From the NCBI RefSeq assembly GCF_020526085.1, contig NZ_CP084874.1, positions 1,736,001 to 1,800,000 of the forward strand: a stretch of 64,000 nt of DNA. The letters run 5' to 3'. This DNA comes from Klebsiella africana (lineage in GTDB: Bacteria > Pseudomonadota > Gammaproteobacteria > Enterobacterales > Enterobacteriaceae). A model generated the notes under the pieces. That model was not told where the DNA came from. It saw nothing but the letters and a program-made list of their open reading frames with translations, and made no database searches. Below, one piece after another: positions 43,776-52,480 of the stretch. The first letter of the stretch is position 1. The number at the start of each line of letters is the position of its first letter. Both the position numbers and the translations under genes were made by a program.

Positions 43776-44109
43776 TGTTCCTCCAGCGCAACCCGGATAC
43801 GGAAGCCGCGCCGCATTTTATTTATCTGATTCGCCATAATCCTTTGAACCCCAGAATCAGTTTTCTATTATCGCCTTCTTACAACGAAATCAGTTCTCGC
43901 CTGCACACAATGCTTCCTGACCTACGAGAAGTGCCCGATGAATCAGGATGGTCGCCGTTTTACGGGTCATCACACCGCTGAAAACTGTTGGATCTGTCGT
44001 TCGATGGATGACGGTTTATTACGCTAAGGAAATCACCATGAATCTGATGAGTAATTGTGCACAACCCACCCTGGATGTTATATTAAAATATAATATTCGG
44101 AGATCCTCT
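43776..44109 (+). other. 334-base gap before toxin-antitoxin pair
   Basis: No gene is well supported. Short frames exist (a 68-codon ORF from 43775 and MNQDGRRFTGHHTAENCWIC at 43938) without recognisable families. It must contain the antitoxin promoter; TTGTGCACAA-like symmetry (GTGCACAACC near 44056) is the only palindrome noticed. Confidence 0.4.
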
Positions 44110-44367
44110 ATGTATACAACTCGCCTGAAAAAGGTTGGCGGATCCATCATGCTGGCGGTTCCTCCCGCCGTGCTGAAAACGCTGGAGCTGTCGACGGACA
44201 GCGAAGTGGGTATGACCATTGATAATGGCTGCCTGATTATTGAACCCCAGAAACGGCCCCGTTATTCGCTTGAGGAGCTGCTGGCGCAGTGCGATCCGCA
44301 CGCCGAAATGAGCGAAGAGGATCGGGAATGGATTGATGCGCCTGCGGTGGGCAAGGAGATTCTGTAG
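44110..44367 (+). CDS. MazE/PemI-type antitoxin
   Basis: An 85-residue antitoxin with an N-terminal AbrB/MazE swapped-hairpin DNA-binding domain (LKKVGGSIMLAVPPAVLKTL) and an acidic C-terminal toxin-binding tail (EMSEEDREWIDAP). ATG 44110 is the family start; the ORF extends upstream without homology. The stop is immediately followed by the toxin ATG. Probably autoregulated. Confidence 0.88.
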   Translation: MYTTRLKKVGGSIMLAVPPAVLKTLELSTDSEVGMTIDNGCLIIEPQKRPRYSLEELLAQCDPHAEMSEEDREWIDAPAVGKEIL

Positions 44368-44700
44368 ATGGACAGAGGGGAAATCTGGCTTGTTTCACTG
44401 GATCCGATTGCTGGCCACGAGCAAAGTGGAAAACGTCCGGTACTCATTGTATCGAAGGCATCGTTTAACAAGCTGACCCGGCTACCGGTAGTGGTTCCCG
44501 TCACCAGCGGCGGAAACTTTGCACGTACAGCAGGTTTCACGGTTTCACTGGAAGAGGCGGGGACCAAAACAACAGGCGTTATTCGCTGCGACCAGCCCAG
44601 AACTATCGATATGGCGGCCCGGAACGGCAAGCGTCTGGAACGCATACCTGACGCCGTTGTCAATGAGGTGCTTGCCAGGCTGGATGCGATGCTGAGTTAA
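44368..44700 (+). CDS. MazF/PemK-type toxin endoribonuclease
   Basis: A 110-residue MazF/ChpB-family toxin: RGEIWLVSLDPIAGHEQSGK then RPVLIVS, and VVVPVTSGG, the conserved strands with the catalytic Arg and Thr/Ser. Cleaves mRNA at short sites in known relatives. It is complete, and its 3' end forms part of the 141-bp direct repeat bounding the element, beside tRNA-Asn. Confidence 0.88.
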   Translation: MDRGEIWLVSLDPIAGHEQSGKRPVLIVSKASFNKLTRLPVVVPVTSGGNFARTAGFTVSLEEAGTKTTGVIRCDQPRTIDMAARNGKRLERIPDAVVNEVLARLDAMLS

Positions 44701-44766
44701 CGTCAGCGACGCAAAGAAGCAAAAAGCCTGCTCGAAAGCAGGCTTTTTAAATGTGGCTCCTCTGAC
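44626..44766 (+). repeat. Right direct repeat of tRNA-Asn element (attR-like)
   Basis: Copy of 39943-40083. It runs from the toxin C-terminus through the terminator palindrome into the 3' end of the intact tRNA-Asn gene. Confidence 0.85.
44721..44748 (-). terminator. tRNA-Asn terminator
   Basis: Arms AAAAAGCCTGCT and AGCAGGCTTTTT with a CGAA loop; serves the minus-strand tRNA and the plus-strand toxin gene. Confidence 0.92.
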
Positions 44767-44829
44767 TGGACTCGAACCAGTGACATACGGATTAACAGTC
44801 CGCCGTTCTACCGACTGAACTACAGAGGA
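44754..44829 (-). tRNA. tRNA-Asn (GTT)
   Basis: 76 bases identical to the other two copies in the window; reads TCCTCTGTAGTTCAGTCGGT ... with anticodon GTT (loop CTGTTAA) and encoded CCA. Serves as the attachment target for the 40-44.7 kb element. Divergent from yeeO. Confidence 0.98.
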
Positions 44830-44832
44830 ATC

Positions 44833-46458
44833 GTGTGGAGTCGTATCTTAGCGGCGAAAAATCTTTTGTCAAACATCAATTCGTCTGTTCAGGTGCAACT
44901 GCCGCTTCCATCAACAATTTGTTGCCATTTCCGACAATTATTACGGAAAATACTTTGCAGGATATCCATTTCTCAATCATCATTTGAAATGTTGTTTCAA
45001 CATCTCTCACTAAGGTCTCTCTTGAACGTCACCTCCGCCGTACGCCAGGCCGTCGAACGGACATCCTGGTTTAAAAAACGTCAGCGTTATCGTGTGCTGT
45101 ACTGGCGCGAAATCAGCCCTCTCGCTGTCCCCATTCTGCTGGAAAATGCCTGTGTGCTGTTGATGGGGGTGTTGAGCACCTTCCTTGTCAGCTGGCTGGG
45201 AAAAGAGGCCATGGCCGGGGTGGGGTTGGCCGATAGCTTTAACATGGTCATCATGTCCTTCTTTGCCGCCATCGATCTGGGCACCACGGTGGTGGTCGCT
45301 TTTAGCCTTGGCAAGCGCGATCGGCGGCGGGCGAGGGCGGCCGCGCGCCAGTCGCTAGCCATCATGACCCTGTTTTCCATTTTGCTGGCGGGGGTGATCC
45401 ATGCCTTTGGCCAGGAGATTATTGATTTTGTTGCCGGTGATGCCACCGCCCAGGTCAAGGACCTGGCGCTGACCTATCTGGAACTGACGGCGCTGAGCTA
45501 CCCGGCGGCGGCGATTGCCCTGATCGGCAGCGGGGCGCTGCGCGGTGCCGGAACCACCAAAATCCCGCTGCTGATCAACGGTGGGATGAATATCCTCAAC
45601 ATTTTAATCAGCAGCGTGCTCATCTACGGCATCTTCTCCTGGCCGGGGCTGGGCTTTGTCGGCGCCGGGCTTGGACTGACCATTGCCCGCTATATTGGCG
45701 CGGTAGCCACTATCTGGGTGCTGATGGTGGGCCTCAATCCGGCGTTGCGGTTGTCGCTGAAGGGCTACTTCAAGCCTTTTAACTTCGCCATTATCTGGGA
45801 GGTGATGGGGATCGGCATTCCGGCCAGTATCGAATCGGTCCTGTTCAATGGCGGCAAGCTGCTGACCCAGATGTTTGTCGCCGGGATGGGCACCAACGTT
45901 ATCGCCGGCAACTTTATCGCCTTTTCGGTGGCCTCGCTAATTAACCTGCCGGGCAACGCCCTCGGCTCCGCCTCGACGATCATTACCGGCAAGCGGCTGG
46001 GAAAAGGGCAGATTGGTCAGGCTGAATTTCAGGCCTGGCACGTATTCTGGCTGTCGACGATCATTCTGACGCTGATCGCCTGGGGCAGCGCCCCCTTCGC
46101 CGGCTTTATCGCCTCATTCTATACCCATGAAGAAGACGTAAAAGAGGTGGTTAAACAGCTGCTGTGGCTCAATGCGCTGTTTATGCCAATCTGGTCGCTG
46201 TCGTGGACTTTACCCTGCGCCTTTAAAGGCGCCCGTGACGTACGCTACACCATGTGGGTGTCGATGCTCGGTATGTGGGGCTGCCGGGTGGTGGCGGGCT
46301 ATACGCTTGGCATTGTGCTGGGGATGGGGGTGATTGGCGTCTGGTTAGGGATGGTGCTCGACTGGGCGGTGCGCGGTGTGCTGTTTTATTTCCGCATGGT
46401 GAGCGGCCGCTGGCTGTGGAAATATCCGCGCGTGAAGGCCTCATCAGAGGAAACCTGA
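44833..46458 (+). CDS. yeeO: MATE-family exporter YeeO
   Basis: A multidrug/flavin MATE transporter with about 12 membrane helices; E. coli YeeO exports FMN and FAD and confers some dipeptide and drug tolerance. The core from about residue 90 (REISPLAVPILLENACVLLM) is closely conserved. The long form (541 residues from GTG 44833) keeps an N-terminal stretch also found in the long E. coli annotation (AAKNLLSN ... FEM), but it begins 4 bases from the tRNA and lacks a ribosome site; ATG 44989 is a realistic alternative. Flanked by two diverging tRNA-Asn genes. Confidence 0.88.
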   Translation: MWSRILAAKNLLSNINSSVQVQLPLPSTICCHFRQLLRKILCRISISQSSFEMLFQHLSLRSLLNVTSAVRQAVERTSWFKKRQRYRVLYWREISPLAVPILLENACVLLMGVLSTFLVSWLGKEAMAGVGLADSFNMVIMSFFAAIDLGTTVVVAFSLGKRDRRRARAAARQSLAIMTLFSILLAGVIHAFGQEIIDFVAGDATAQVKDLALTYLELTALSYPAAAIALIGSGALRGAGTTKIPLLINGGMNILNILISSVLIYGIFSWPGLGFVGAGLGLTIARYIGAVATIWVLMVGLNPALRLSLKGYFKPFNFAIIWEVMGIGIPASIESVLFNGGKLLTQMFVAGMGTNVIAGNFIAFSVASLINLPGNALGSASTIITGKRLGKGQIGQAEFQAWHVFWLSTIILTLIAWGSAPFAGFIASFYTHEEDVKEVVKQLLWLNALFMPIWSLSWTLPCAFKGARDVRYTMWVSMLGMWGCRVVAGYTLGIVLGMGVIGVWLGMVLDWAVRGVLFYFRMVSGRWLWKYPRVKASSEET

Positions 46459-46586
46459 ACCATTTGCGGGCAGGAACGCCATTTTTTGCGCAAAGTGAAG
46501 AATAATTCGGCAAACGATTCATTTTATTAAAAACAGGCTTTGACAGCGCCGGGCGTCATCGTTACTATGCGCCCCGTTCACACGAT

Positions 46587-46662
46587 TCCTCTGTAGTTCA
46601 GTCGGTAGAACGGCGGACTGTTAATCCGTATGTCACTGGTTCGAGTCCAGTCAGAGGAGCCA
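46587..46662 (+). tRNA. tRNA-Asn (GTT)
   Basis: 76 bases identical to the copy at 44754-44829 but in opposite orientation; anticodon GTT, encoded CCA. The upstream GTTCACACGA leader is shared with the third copy. Confidence 0.98.
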
Positions 46663-46670
46663 AATTTAAG

Positions 46671-46695
46671 AAGCCTGCTTTCGAGCAGGCTTTTT
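46671..46695 (+). terminator. tRNA-Asn terminator
   Basis: AAGCCTGCT-TTCG-AGCAGGCTT then TTT. Confidence 0.9.
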
Positions 46696-46728
46696 GCTTT
46701 TAAGCATCTTTTGGCCATATAAAAAGTA

Positions 46729-46950
46729 TCAGCTCATAATGGCTCCCAGTCGGGTCAGCACTTCATTCACAATATCTGTCTATCTACAGGATCTCCTTAC
46801 CCACCGCAGGTGCATCGATCCATTCTCGATATTCTTCGCTTATTTCAGCGTTTGGATCGCACTGCGCCAGAAGTTCTTCAAGGGAATAACGAGGTCGTTT
46901 CTGCGGTTCAATAATCAGGCAGCCATTATGTAATGGTCATGCCCACTTCG
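46729..46950 (-). pseudogene. Decayed MazEF-type module at second tRNA-Asn
   Basis: On the minus strand 46950-46784 encodes a diverged copy of the antitoxin C-terminus (GCLIIEPQKRPRYSLEELLA ... EWIDAPAVGKEIL, stop at 46784), with a one-base shift near its start (ATTACATAATGG instead of ATTGATAATGG). It is followed at 46783-46729 by the toxin C-terminus (DIVNEVLTRLGAIMS) with most of the toxin deleted. Base differences from the intact pair are many, so this is an older, separate copy. Confidence 0.85.
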
Positions 46951-46951
46951 T

Positions 46952-47083
46952 TCATTCATTGCAAAAATTGAAAGTGGGGAGCGTAGGCTGGACATAATCG
47001 AGTTGGCCTATGTGGCACAGCTGTTGGATATCGATCCGGCTCCATTGCTAGAAAAAGTGATGAAAAAGGTGCGGGCACTTTAA
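46952..47083 (+). pseudogene. XRE-family regulator C-terminal remnant
   Basis: An open frame without start encodes SFIAKIESGERRLDIIELAY and VAQLLDIDPAPLLEKVMKKV, ending RAL: the second half of a Cro/C1-type HTH. It abuts the decayed antitoxin directly, so a deletion removed both 5' ends. Confidence 0.8.
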
Positions 47084-47136
47084 GCAGTGGCTGTATATTA
47101 TCTTTTTGGATTGTTACACAGCCGTTCTAGCCTACG

Positions 47137-47439
47137 CTACAAAACAAACTCATAGTGCGACCCGTCCGGGAGCTCAACATCAAGCCGCAGCTTACCACCC
47201 GCCGCTTCAACATAACGCTTAAGGGTAGAGAGCTTCAGGTCGCGGCCCGGTTTTTCCATTCCTGCAACGGTAGGCTGTTTTATGCCTAAATCCTGAGCCA
47301 TTTCTACCTGGGTCTTCTGCACCTTCTCACGTAGTTCGGCAAGATGAATATTAAGCAGGATATCCTTAGCAATAGCCTGAGCTTCGGCAACGACATCCGG
47401 TTTTTCATCTATAAGAAGCTGTTCCAGCGTTCTGCCCAT
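47137..47439 (-). CDS. HigA-type antitoxin (XRE)
   Basis: A 100-residue helix-turn-helix antitoxin: VEMAQDLGIKQPTVAGME is the HTH (about residues 45-62), with the C-terminal segment LKRYVEAAGGKLRLDVELPD typical of HigA partners of Gp49-type toxins. It follows the toxin gene by 4 bases; the toxin-first order is characteristic of higBA. Confidence 0.85.
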   Translation of the reverse strand: MGRTLEQLLIDEKPDVVAEAQAIAKDILLNIHLAELREKVQKTQVEMAQDLGIKQPTVAGMEKPGRDLKLSTLKRYVEAAGGKLRLDVELPDGSHYEFVL

Positions 47440-47443
47440 CGCG

Positions 47444-47797
47444 TTACTCCTTCTCTTTCAATCTGTTAAGCCAGTTCGTGAATTCCCGATCTGCGACCGC
47501 GAGCATCTCATGGTAAAACCGTTTTTCATTGCCGACCTTATTTCCGGCACAAAGCACAATGCCGGTACGGGCCGGGTCAAAAGCAAAAAACGCCCGTATT
47601 GGGTCGCCCCGGCTCTGAACACGCAACTCTTTCATGTTGCTGTAGCGGGAACCTCTGATCGTATCGGCATAAGGTCTGGACAAACCCGGCCCCTTTTCCC
47701 GCAAGACCAACAGCGCTGCCAGCACGCTGGCCCGATCGATATCATTGAGCGAGGTAAACCAGCGATCAAACATATCCGTTGTTTTAATCGTCCACAC
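47444..47797 (-). CDS. HigB/Gp49-type toxin (RelE superfamily)
   Basis: A 117-residue ribosome-dependent mRNA interferase-like protein. Family segments: TTDMFDRWFTSLNDIDR, SRYSNMKELRVQSRGDPIRA, FFAFDPARTGIVLCAGNK and the C-terminal FYHEMLAVADREF. Complete and intact with its antitoxin downstream. An AT-rich promoter with TATATAG/CTATA symmetry lies at 47825-47850. Confidence 0.86.
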   Translation of the reverse strand: MWTIKTTDMFDRWFTSLNDIDRASVLAALLVLREKGPGLSRPYADTIRGSRYSNMKELRVQSRGDPIRAFFAFDPARTGIVLCAGNKVGNEKRFYHEMLAVADREFTNWLNRLKEKE

Positions 47798-48000
47798 GGG
47801 ACCTCCAGGTTAATATAGGTTAAATACTATATAGATGTAAAGCTATAAGGGTAATAATGAAGCGATGGAATGAGGGATTCATGCGCCGTTACTGCAATGC
47901 TGAAGACGCATTCGGGTATTTCTGTGCATAACATGCAAGGTGTTCACCGTTTTACGAGCTGTGCCGAGAAACCAGATCAGGGATTGATGCAGTGTGAAGA

Positions 48001-48668
48001 GTGGCCTTAGCTGCAACGCAGCCCGACATTTTCAAAGGTATTGTCGGTAACGGGACGACCAGCCTGGAATCAGGCCGCTTTTTAGATGTCATGAAGCTTT
48101 AGAACAACCCCGAGGGCCATTTGTTGCGTGGGCAAAATCACTCGATGAAGGCAAAAAAGAAGCCCGCGACAGGAATAAAGTGCTTCCTTACCCTCTGGAA
48201 GTCAGCTGTATGTGTCACTATATCTTCGACTATCCTGGTGCCCCACAAAAAACCGGTACAAATTTTGTTATTACATTGCGCTTAACCAAAGCCAAACGTG
48301 AATTCGGAAGTTACAGAAGGACCGAGCCGGAAGAAAGAAAGGGCGTCACACAGCAGTGTTACGATGACCCTGTTTTCCGTCGCGACGGCAAAGGGAAAAA
48401 AATGAAAACTGGTGAAACGAAAACCCGCTGTGTCAATAGCACCTATACTTATACTGAAAATGCCGTTTACAGCGGAACAGAATATACGACCACCCTGAAG
48501 GGAAAAATAATGATGAGTATGAATGGTCGCGCCATACACAAAAACCAGGACATTATTGGCTATGAATCGACCGAGTCTACTTCCGCAGATAGCCTTGAAA
48601 AGGCCCAGAATAATATTGTCCGGTTTATGGCTTACAAAATAAAAATGGGCATCTTCAGCGCTAAATGA
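48001..48668 (+). pseudogene. Frameshifted gene of unknown function
   Basis: From GTG 48001 the frame encodes VALAATQPDIFKGIVGNGTT and SLESGRFLDVMK, then stops at a TAG (48100-48102). Loss of one A in ATGAAGCTTTAG restores a continuous product, since the other frame reads ALEQPRGPFVAWAKSLDEGK and continues to 48668. The intact 3' part alone (from GTG 48180) would be 162 residues with CMCHYIFDYPG and many charged and Thr-rich segments. I do not recognise the family. Part of the debris beside the second tRNA-Asn. Confidence 0.65.
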
Positions 48669-48756
48669 CTCTGCTCGCCGGTGGGTATATCGCTACACAC
48701 TGACGATCCCCTGCGGGGAACGCCAGCGTGTTTCCTTTCTATCCCAGCGTCACCGG

Positions 48757-50211
48757 TTAACGGAACGGCGGCTCGTTGAAGGTGCGTAGCTTACGCGAGT
48801 GCATGTGATCTCCCTCGGCGCGCAGCAGGTCAATCGCCCGGATACCTATCTGCAGATGCTCGGAGATAGCGCCTTCGTAGAAGCGGTTAGCCTGGCCGGG
48901 AAGCTTGATTTCACCATGCAGCGGTTTGTCCGAGACGCAGAGCAGCGTGCCGTAAGGCACGCGGAAGCGATAGCCCTGGGCGGCGATGGTCGCGCTCTCC
49001 ATATCGATAGCTACCGCGCGGCTGAGATTAAAGCGCAGCGCCGAAGCGGAATAGCGCAGCTCCCAGTTACGGTCGTCGGTGGTGACGACCGTTCCGGTAC
49101 GCAGCCGTTGCTTAACCTCTTCACCGGGCATCCCGCTTACCTGCTTGGTGGCGTCGTACAGGGCGCGCTGCACTTCGGCTATGCTGGGGATCGGAATATC
49201 CGGTGGCAGCACCGCATCCAGTACATGGTCGTCGCGCAGGTAGGCATGGGCCAGCACATAGTCGCCGATGGCCTGGCTTTCCCGCAGGCCGCCGCAGTGG
49301 CCGATCATCAGCCAGACGTCCGGGCGCAGCACGGCGAGGTGGTCGCAGATGGTTTTGGCGTTGGCCGGGCCGACGCCAATGTTAATCAGCGTGATCCCTT
49401 TGCCGTCATGCGTGATCAAATGCCAGGCCGGCATCTGGTGTTTTTTCCACGCCAGATCGGAAATCGCCTGCTCAGGCGCTTCGGTTTCGGCAGTGATCCA
49501 GATCCCGCCGGCGCAGGAGAGGGCGATATAGGGGCTGTCGGGATCGAGGATCTGGCTGCAGCCCCAGCTGACGAACTCATCCACGTAGCGGGTATAGTTG
49601 GTGAACAGCACATAGGGCTGGAAATGTTCCGCCGGGGTGCCGGTGTAGTGCCGCAGACGCGCCAGCGAAAAATCGACACGACGGGCGTCAAAGTGCGACA
49701 GCGGATAGAACTCGGTAGGGTGGAACAGGCCATCCGCGGTCTCATCGCCAATCTGCGACAGCTCGGTAGTGGGAAAATAGCGCGTCAGACCAGCGCTCAT
49801 CGAGCGGTCGAGTGTCAGGGTGGAACCATCTATTACGTAAGGATAGGGGATCTCATGCTGCGACAGCTCGACGCTGATATGCGCGCCATAGTCCTGATAT
49901 AGCAGGGTCAGTTGTTCCAGCAGATAGCTGCGGAACAATTTCGGATTGGTGATGGTGGTGGTATAGCAACCGGCATGGGTGAAACGCCCCCAGGCGCGCG
50001 TTTTGAGGGCTTTATGATCGGCGCCGTCCCAGGAGACCGACAGCTGCGGATAGACAAAATGGCCTTCCGCGCGGGCTTCGGTATCAGGGAGCGTATTATG
50101 GTCGATATAGTCGCCAATGGCTTTGCGTAACGCGCTGACCGAGGCTTCATAACGCGCTTCCAGTTCGGTAAGCGCTTGTTCCGGGGTCAGACTGGCGGCC
50201 TTGTTATTCAT
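48757..50211 (-). CDS. amn: AMP nucleosidase
   Basis: A 484-residue enzyme hydrolysing AMP to adenine and ribose-5-phosphate. The N-terminal regulatory domain is followed by the nucleoside phosphorylase-like catalytic domain with NIGVGPANAKTICDHLAV and IGHCGGLRESQ, and VAIDMESATIAAQGYRF for substrate binding. Length and C-terminus (RTFNEPPFR) match E. coli Amn. Confidence 0.97.
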   Translation of the reverse strand: MNNKAASLTPEQALTELEARYEASVSALRKAIGDYIDHNTLPDTEARAEGHFVYPQLSVSWDGADHKALKTRAWGRFTHAGCYTTTITNPKLFRSYLLEQLTLLYQDYGAHISVELSQHEIPYPYVIDGSTLTLDRSMSAGLTRYFPTTELSQIGDETADGLFHPTEFYPLSHFDARRVDFSLARLRHYTGTPAEHFQPYVLFTNYTRYVDEFVSWGCSQILDPDSPYIALSCAGGIWITAETEAPEQAISDLAWKKHQMPAWHLITHDGKGITLINIGVGPANAKTICDHLAVLRPDVWLMIGHCGGLRESQAIGDYVLAHAYLRDDHVLDAVLPPDIPIPSIAEVQRALYDATKQVSGMPGEEVKQRLRTGTVVTTDDRNWELRYSASALRFNLSRAVAIDMESATIAAQGYRFRVPYGTLLCVSDKPLHGEIKLPGQANRFYEGAISEHLQIGIRAIDLLRAEGDHMHSRKLRTFNEPPFR

Positions 50212-50341
50212 GATTCGCTCCTTGTTTCAGGTCTGCTGACATTTCCGATAGTATGTCACAGCGCGAAGAGGGCGAAAGGGAATTTATCTGGTGGATGCGA
50301 AGATACTGAGACCATCACTGTCTACAGGACAGACGCGCTGT

Positions 50342-50587
50342 TTATCCTGCGAGGTTGGCCCAGCGCTCACTGCTATAATGGGTAGCGTTGAGGATCTTTA
50401 GCGTGTGCGCCGGATTATTATTCAGACAATAGCGCGCATCGGTCAGTGGAGTGAGTTTATCCCCCACCCGCAGGTGGAGTCGACAGGCTTCAATTTCAGC
50501 GATCATCTCCAGCGTGCCGCTCTGAAGCACGACGCGGCAGGGGCTGACTGAAGCATTGTCCTGTACTTTTTTTACCCACCACTCCAT
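50342..50587 (-). CDS. Small unrecognised protein
   Basis: An 81-residue ORF with GAGAGG about 10 bases before the ATG. The middle alternates strand-forming and charged residues (RVVLQSGTLEMIAEIEACRL). No family recognised; support is the ribosome site, protein-like composition and a free intergenic position. Confidence 0.55.
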   Translation of the reverse strand: MEWWVKKVQDNASVSPCRVVLQSGTLEMIAEIEACRLHLRVGDKLTPLTDARYCLNNNPAHTLKILNATHYSSERWANLAG

Positions 50588-50857
50588 CTGTTTTTTATCC
50601 TCTCATAGCGACATGTGCGTCGATAATTCATGTTTCCTTAACGTCTGACAATAAGATTATCCCCTTGGTTTATACAGTGTTTAGAAATACGCGCCGGAAC
50701 ATTGATCTCATCGTTAGGCATTTTTTATTCGAGAGTGAATGATCGGCCGGGTTTAATTTGCCGGAACCGATAACTATGCTGAAAGGCAGACACTAAATAG
50801 CCCGTCAGAAATGAGATGGGTGATGATGGCCAGGTGATAAATATAAGAGAGAGCGTC

Positions 50858-52480
50858 ATGAAGCATATTTTTCGACACTGGCAAAGGTCGGGCAATGTCC
50901 TCGGCTCGCTACTGAAAAAAGGGATCATTGCGCTGCTGGTGCTGCTGGTGGTCTTTCTCGCCGGACGGATCTATGAGTCCCAGCGCGGCCCGGCGCTGCA
51001 TCGCTGGCATACCTGGAGTGGCAACGAGATGTCGGTCGAAGAGGTAGACCAGGCGACCTTTGCCCAATATCTGGCGCGGGAGAGGACTATATTCGCCGAT
51101 CTCCAGCGCGAAGTGACAGAGGCTTTGCCAGAGGAAGACAAAACCCCGGTTAACCGCTTTTATCGTCACAGCCGGGTCTGGCCGGGGCAGTTTAAGCAGG
51201 ACTGGAACCGTTCTTTTGTGCTGTTGCCGCAGGGCAAGCCGCGCGGCAGCGTGGTGCTGCTCCATGGCCTGACCGATTCGCCCTACAGCGTACGCTATCT
51301 GGCGCAACTCTGGCAGCAGCGGGGTTATGTGGCGGTGGTGCCACGTTTGCCGGGGCACGGCACCGCGCCGGGGGCGTTAACGGCGGTTGACTGGGAGACC
51401 TGGCTGGCGGCGACGCGTCTGGCGGTGCGCGAAGCGACGCGCCTGGCCGGGGCGGACGTGCCGCTGCATCTGGTCGGCTACTCTAACGGCGGCGCGCTGG
51501 CGCTCAAGTATGCCCTCGATAGCCTGGAGGACAGCCACCTGCGTCAGCCGCAGCAGATTATACTGCTGTCGCCGATGATTGGCGTGACGGCATTTGCCCG
51601 TTTCGCTGGTCTCGCCGGGCTGCCGTCCATCTTCCCGGCGTTCGCCCGCGCGGCCTGGCTGAACGTGGCGCCTGAGTTTAATCCGTTCAAGTACAACTCC
51701 TTTCCGGTCAAGGCGGCAAGACAGTCCTGGTTATTGAGCCAGGCGCTGCAGCAGCAGATTATCCGCGCATCCCGTCAGGGTGAGCTGAAAGCGCTACCGC
51801 CGGTTCTCACCTTTCAATCGGTGATGGATTCCACGGTCAGCACCCGGGCGGTGGTGGAGTCCTTGTATCGCTACCTGCCGGACAATGGCAGCGAGCTGGT
51901 GGTGTTCGACATAAATCAGGCGGCGGATCTTCGCGTCCTGTTTCGCCCTACGCTCTATGCGGCAGTGAATACGCTGCTGCCCCCGGCGCCGCGGGCCTAT
52001 ACCACCACGGTGGTGACCAACGCGACGGCGCACACCCTGCAGACCGTCGCCCGTACCACGCTGGCGCAGGAGCGGGAAGAGCATCGTTATCCGTTGCATC
52101 TCGCCTGGCCGGCGGATATGTACTCCCTGTCGCATGTGGCAGTGCCGTTTCCCCTGAGCGACTCGCTGTATGGTAGCCAGCCGGACGAGAAGAACCGCTA
52201 CGGCATTAGCCTGGGCACCATTTCACTGCGTGGGGAAACCGGGACGTTGAGCGTGGGGCTGGAGACACTAATGCGCGTCACCTCCAATCCTTTCTTTCCA
52301 TGGATGCTGGCGCGGATTGATGAACATATTGCCTGCGCTCAGCAGGTGGTGGTGGTGGCCTGCCTGAAAGCGCAGGCCAGAGCGGAGGCGTTAAAACAGG
52401 ATCAGGTGCAAAACGGTGCGCAGCAGGATGCCGACGATCGCCGCGGGAACGACAAAGCGGAACAGGCGGACAAACCGTGA
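50858..52480 (+). CDS. Membrane-anchored alpha/beta hydrolase
   Basis: A 540-residue protein with one N-terminal membrane segment (about residues 20-42, IIALLVLLVVFLAG) and a large periplasmic or anchored alpha/beta-hydrolase domain. The oxyanion motif is VVLLHGLTDSPYS, the nucleophile elbow LVGYSNGGAL, and candidate Asp and His are in SVMDSTVS and SLSHVAVPFP. ATG 50858 is used after AAGAGAGAG. The last 90 bases overlap the convergent gate-protein gene; the corresponding tail (ALKQDQVQNGAQQDADD) is low-complexity and hydrophilic. Substrate unknown. Confidence 0.8.
   Translation: MKHIFRHWQRSGNVLGSLLKKGIIALLVLLVVFLAGRIYESQRGPALHRWHTWSGNEMSVEEVDQATFAQYLARERTIFADLQREVTEALPEEDKTPVNRFYRHSRVWPGQFKQDWNRSFVLLPQGKPRGSVVLLHGLTDSPYSVRYLAQLWQQRGYVAVVPRLPGHGTAPGALTAVDWETWLAATRLAVREATRLAGADVPLHLVGYSNGGALALKYALDSLEDSHLRQPQQIILLSPMIGVTAFARFAGLAGLPSIFPAFARAAWLNVAPEFNPFKYNSFPVKAARQSWLLSQALQQQIIRASRQGELKALPPVLTFQSVMDSTVSTRAVVESLYRYLPDNGSELVVFDINQAADLRVLFRPTLYAAVNTLLPPAPRAYTTTVVTNATAHTLQTVARTTLAQEREEHRYPLHLAWPADMYSLSHVAVPFPLSDSLYGSQPDEKNRYGISLGTISLRGETGTLSVGLETLMRVTSNPFFPWMLARIDEHIACAQQVVVVACLKAQARAEALKQDQVQNGAQQDADDRRGNDKAEQADKP

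Noticed and set aside
43775..43981. 68-codon ORF after the Ner-like gene
   Set aside because: No ribosome site of its own beyond the overlap, no recognisable family, Pro/Ser/His-rich composition; probably debris.
39943..48668. Insertion sequence or integrase in the mobile region
   Set aside because: No transposase, tyrosine or serine recombinase motif and no terminal inverted repeats found; only attachment-type direct repeats.
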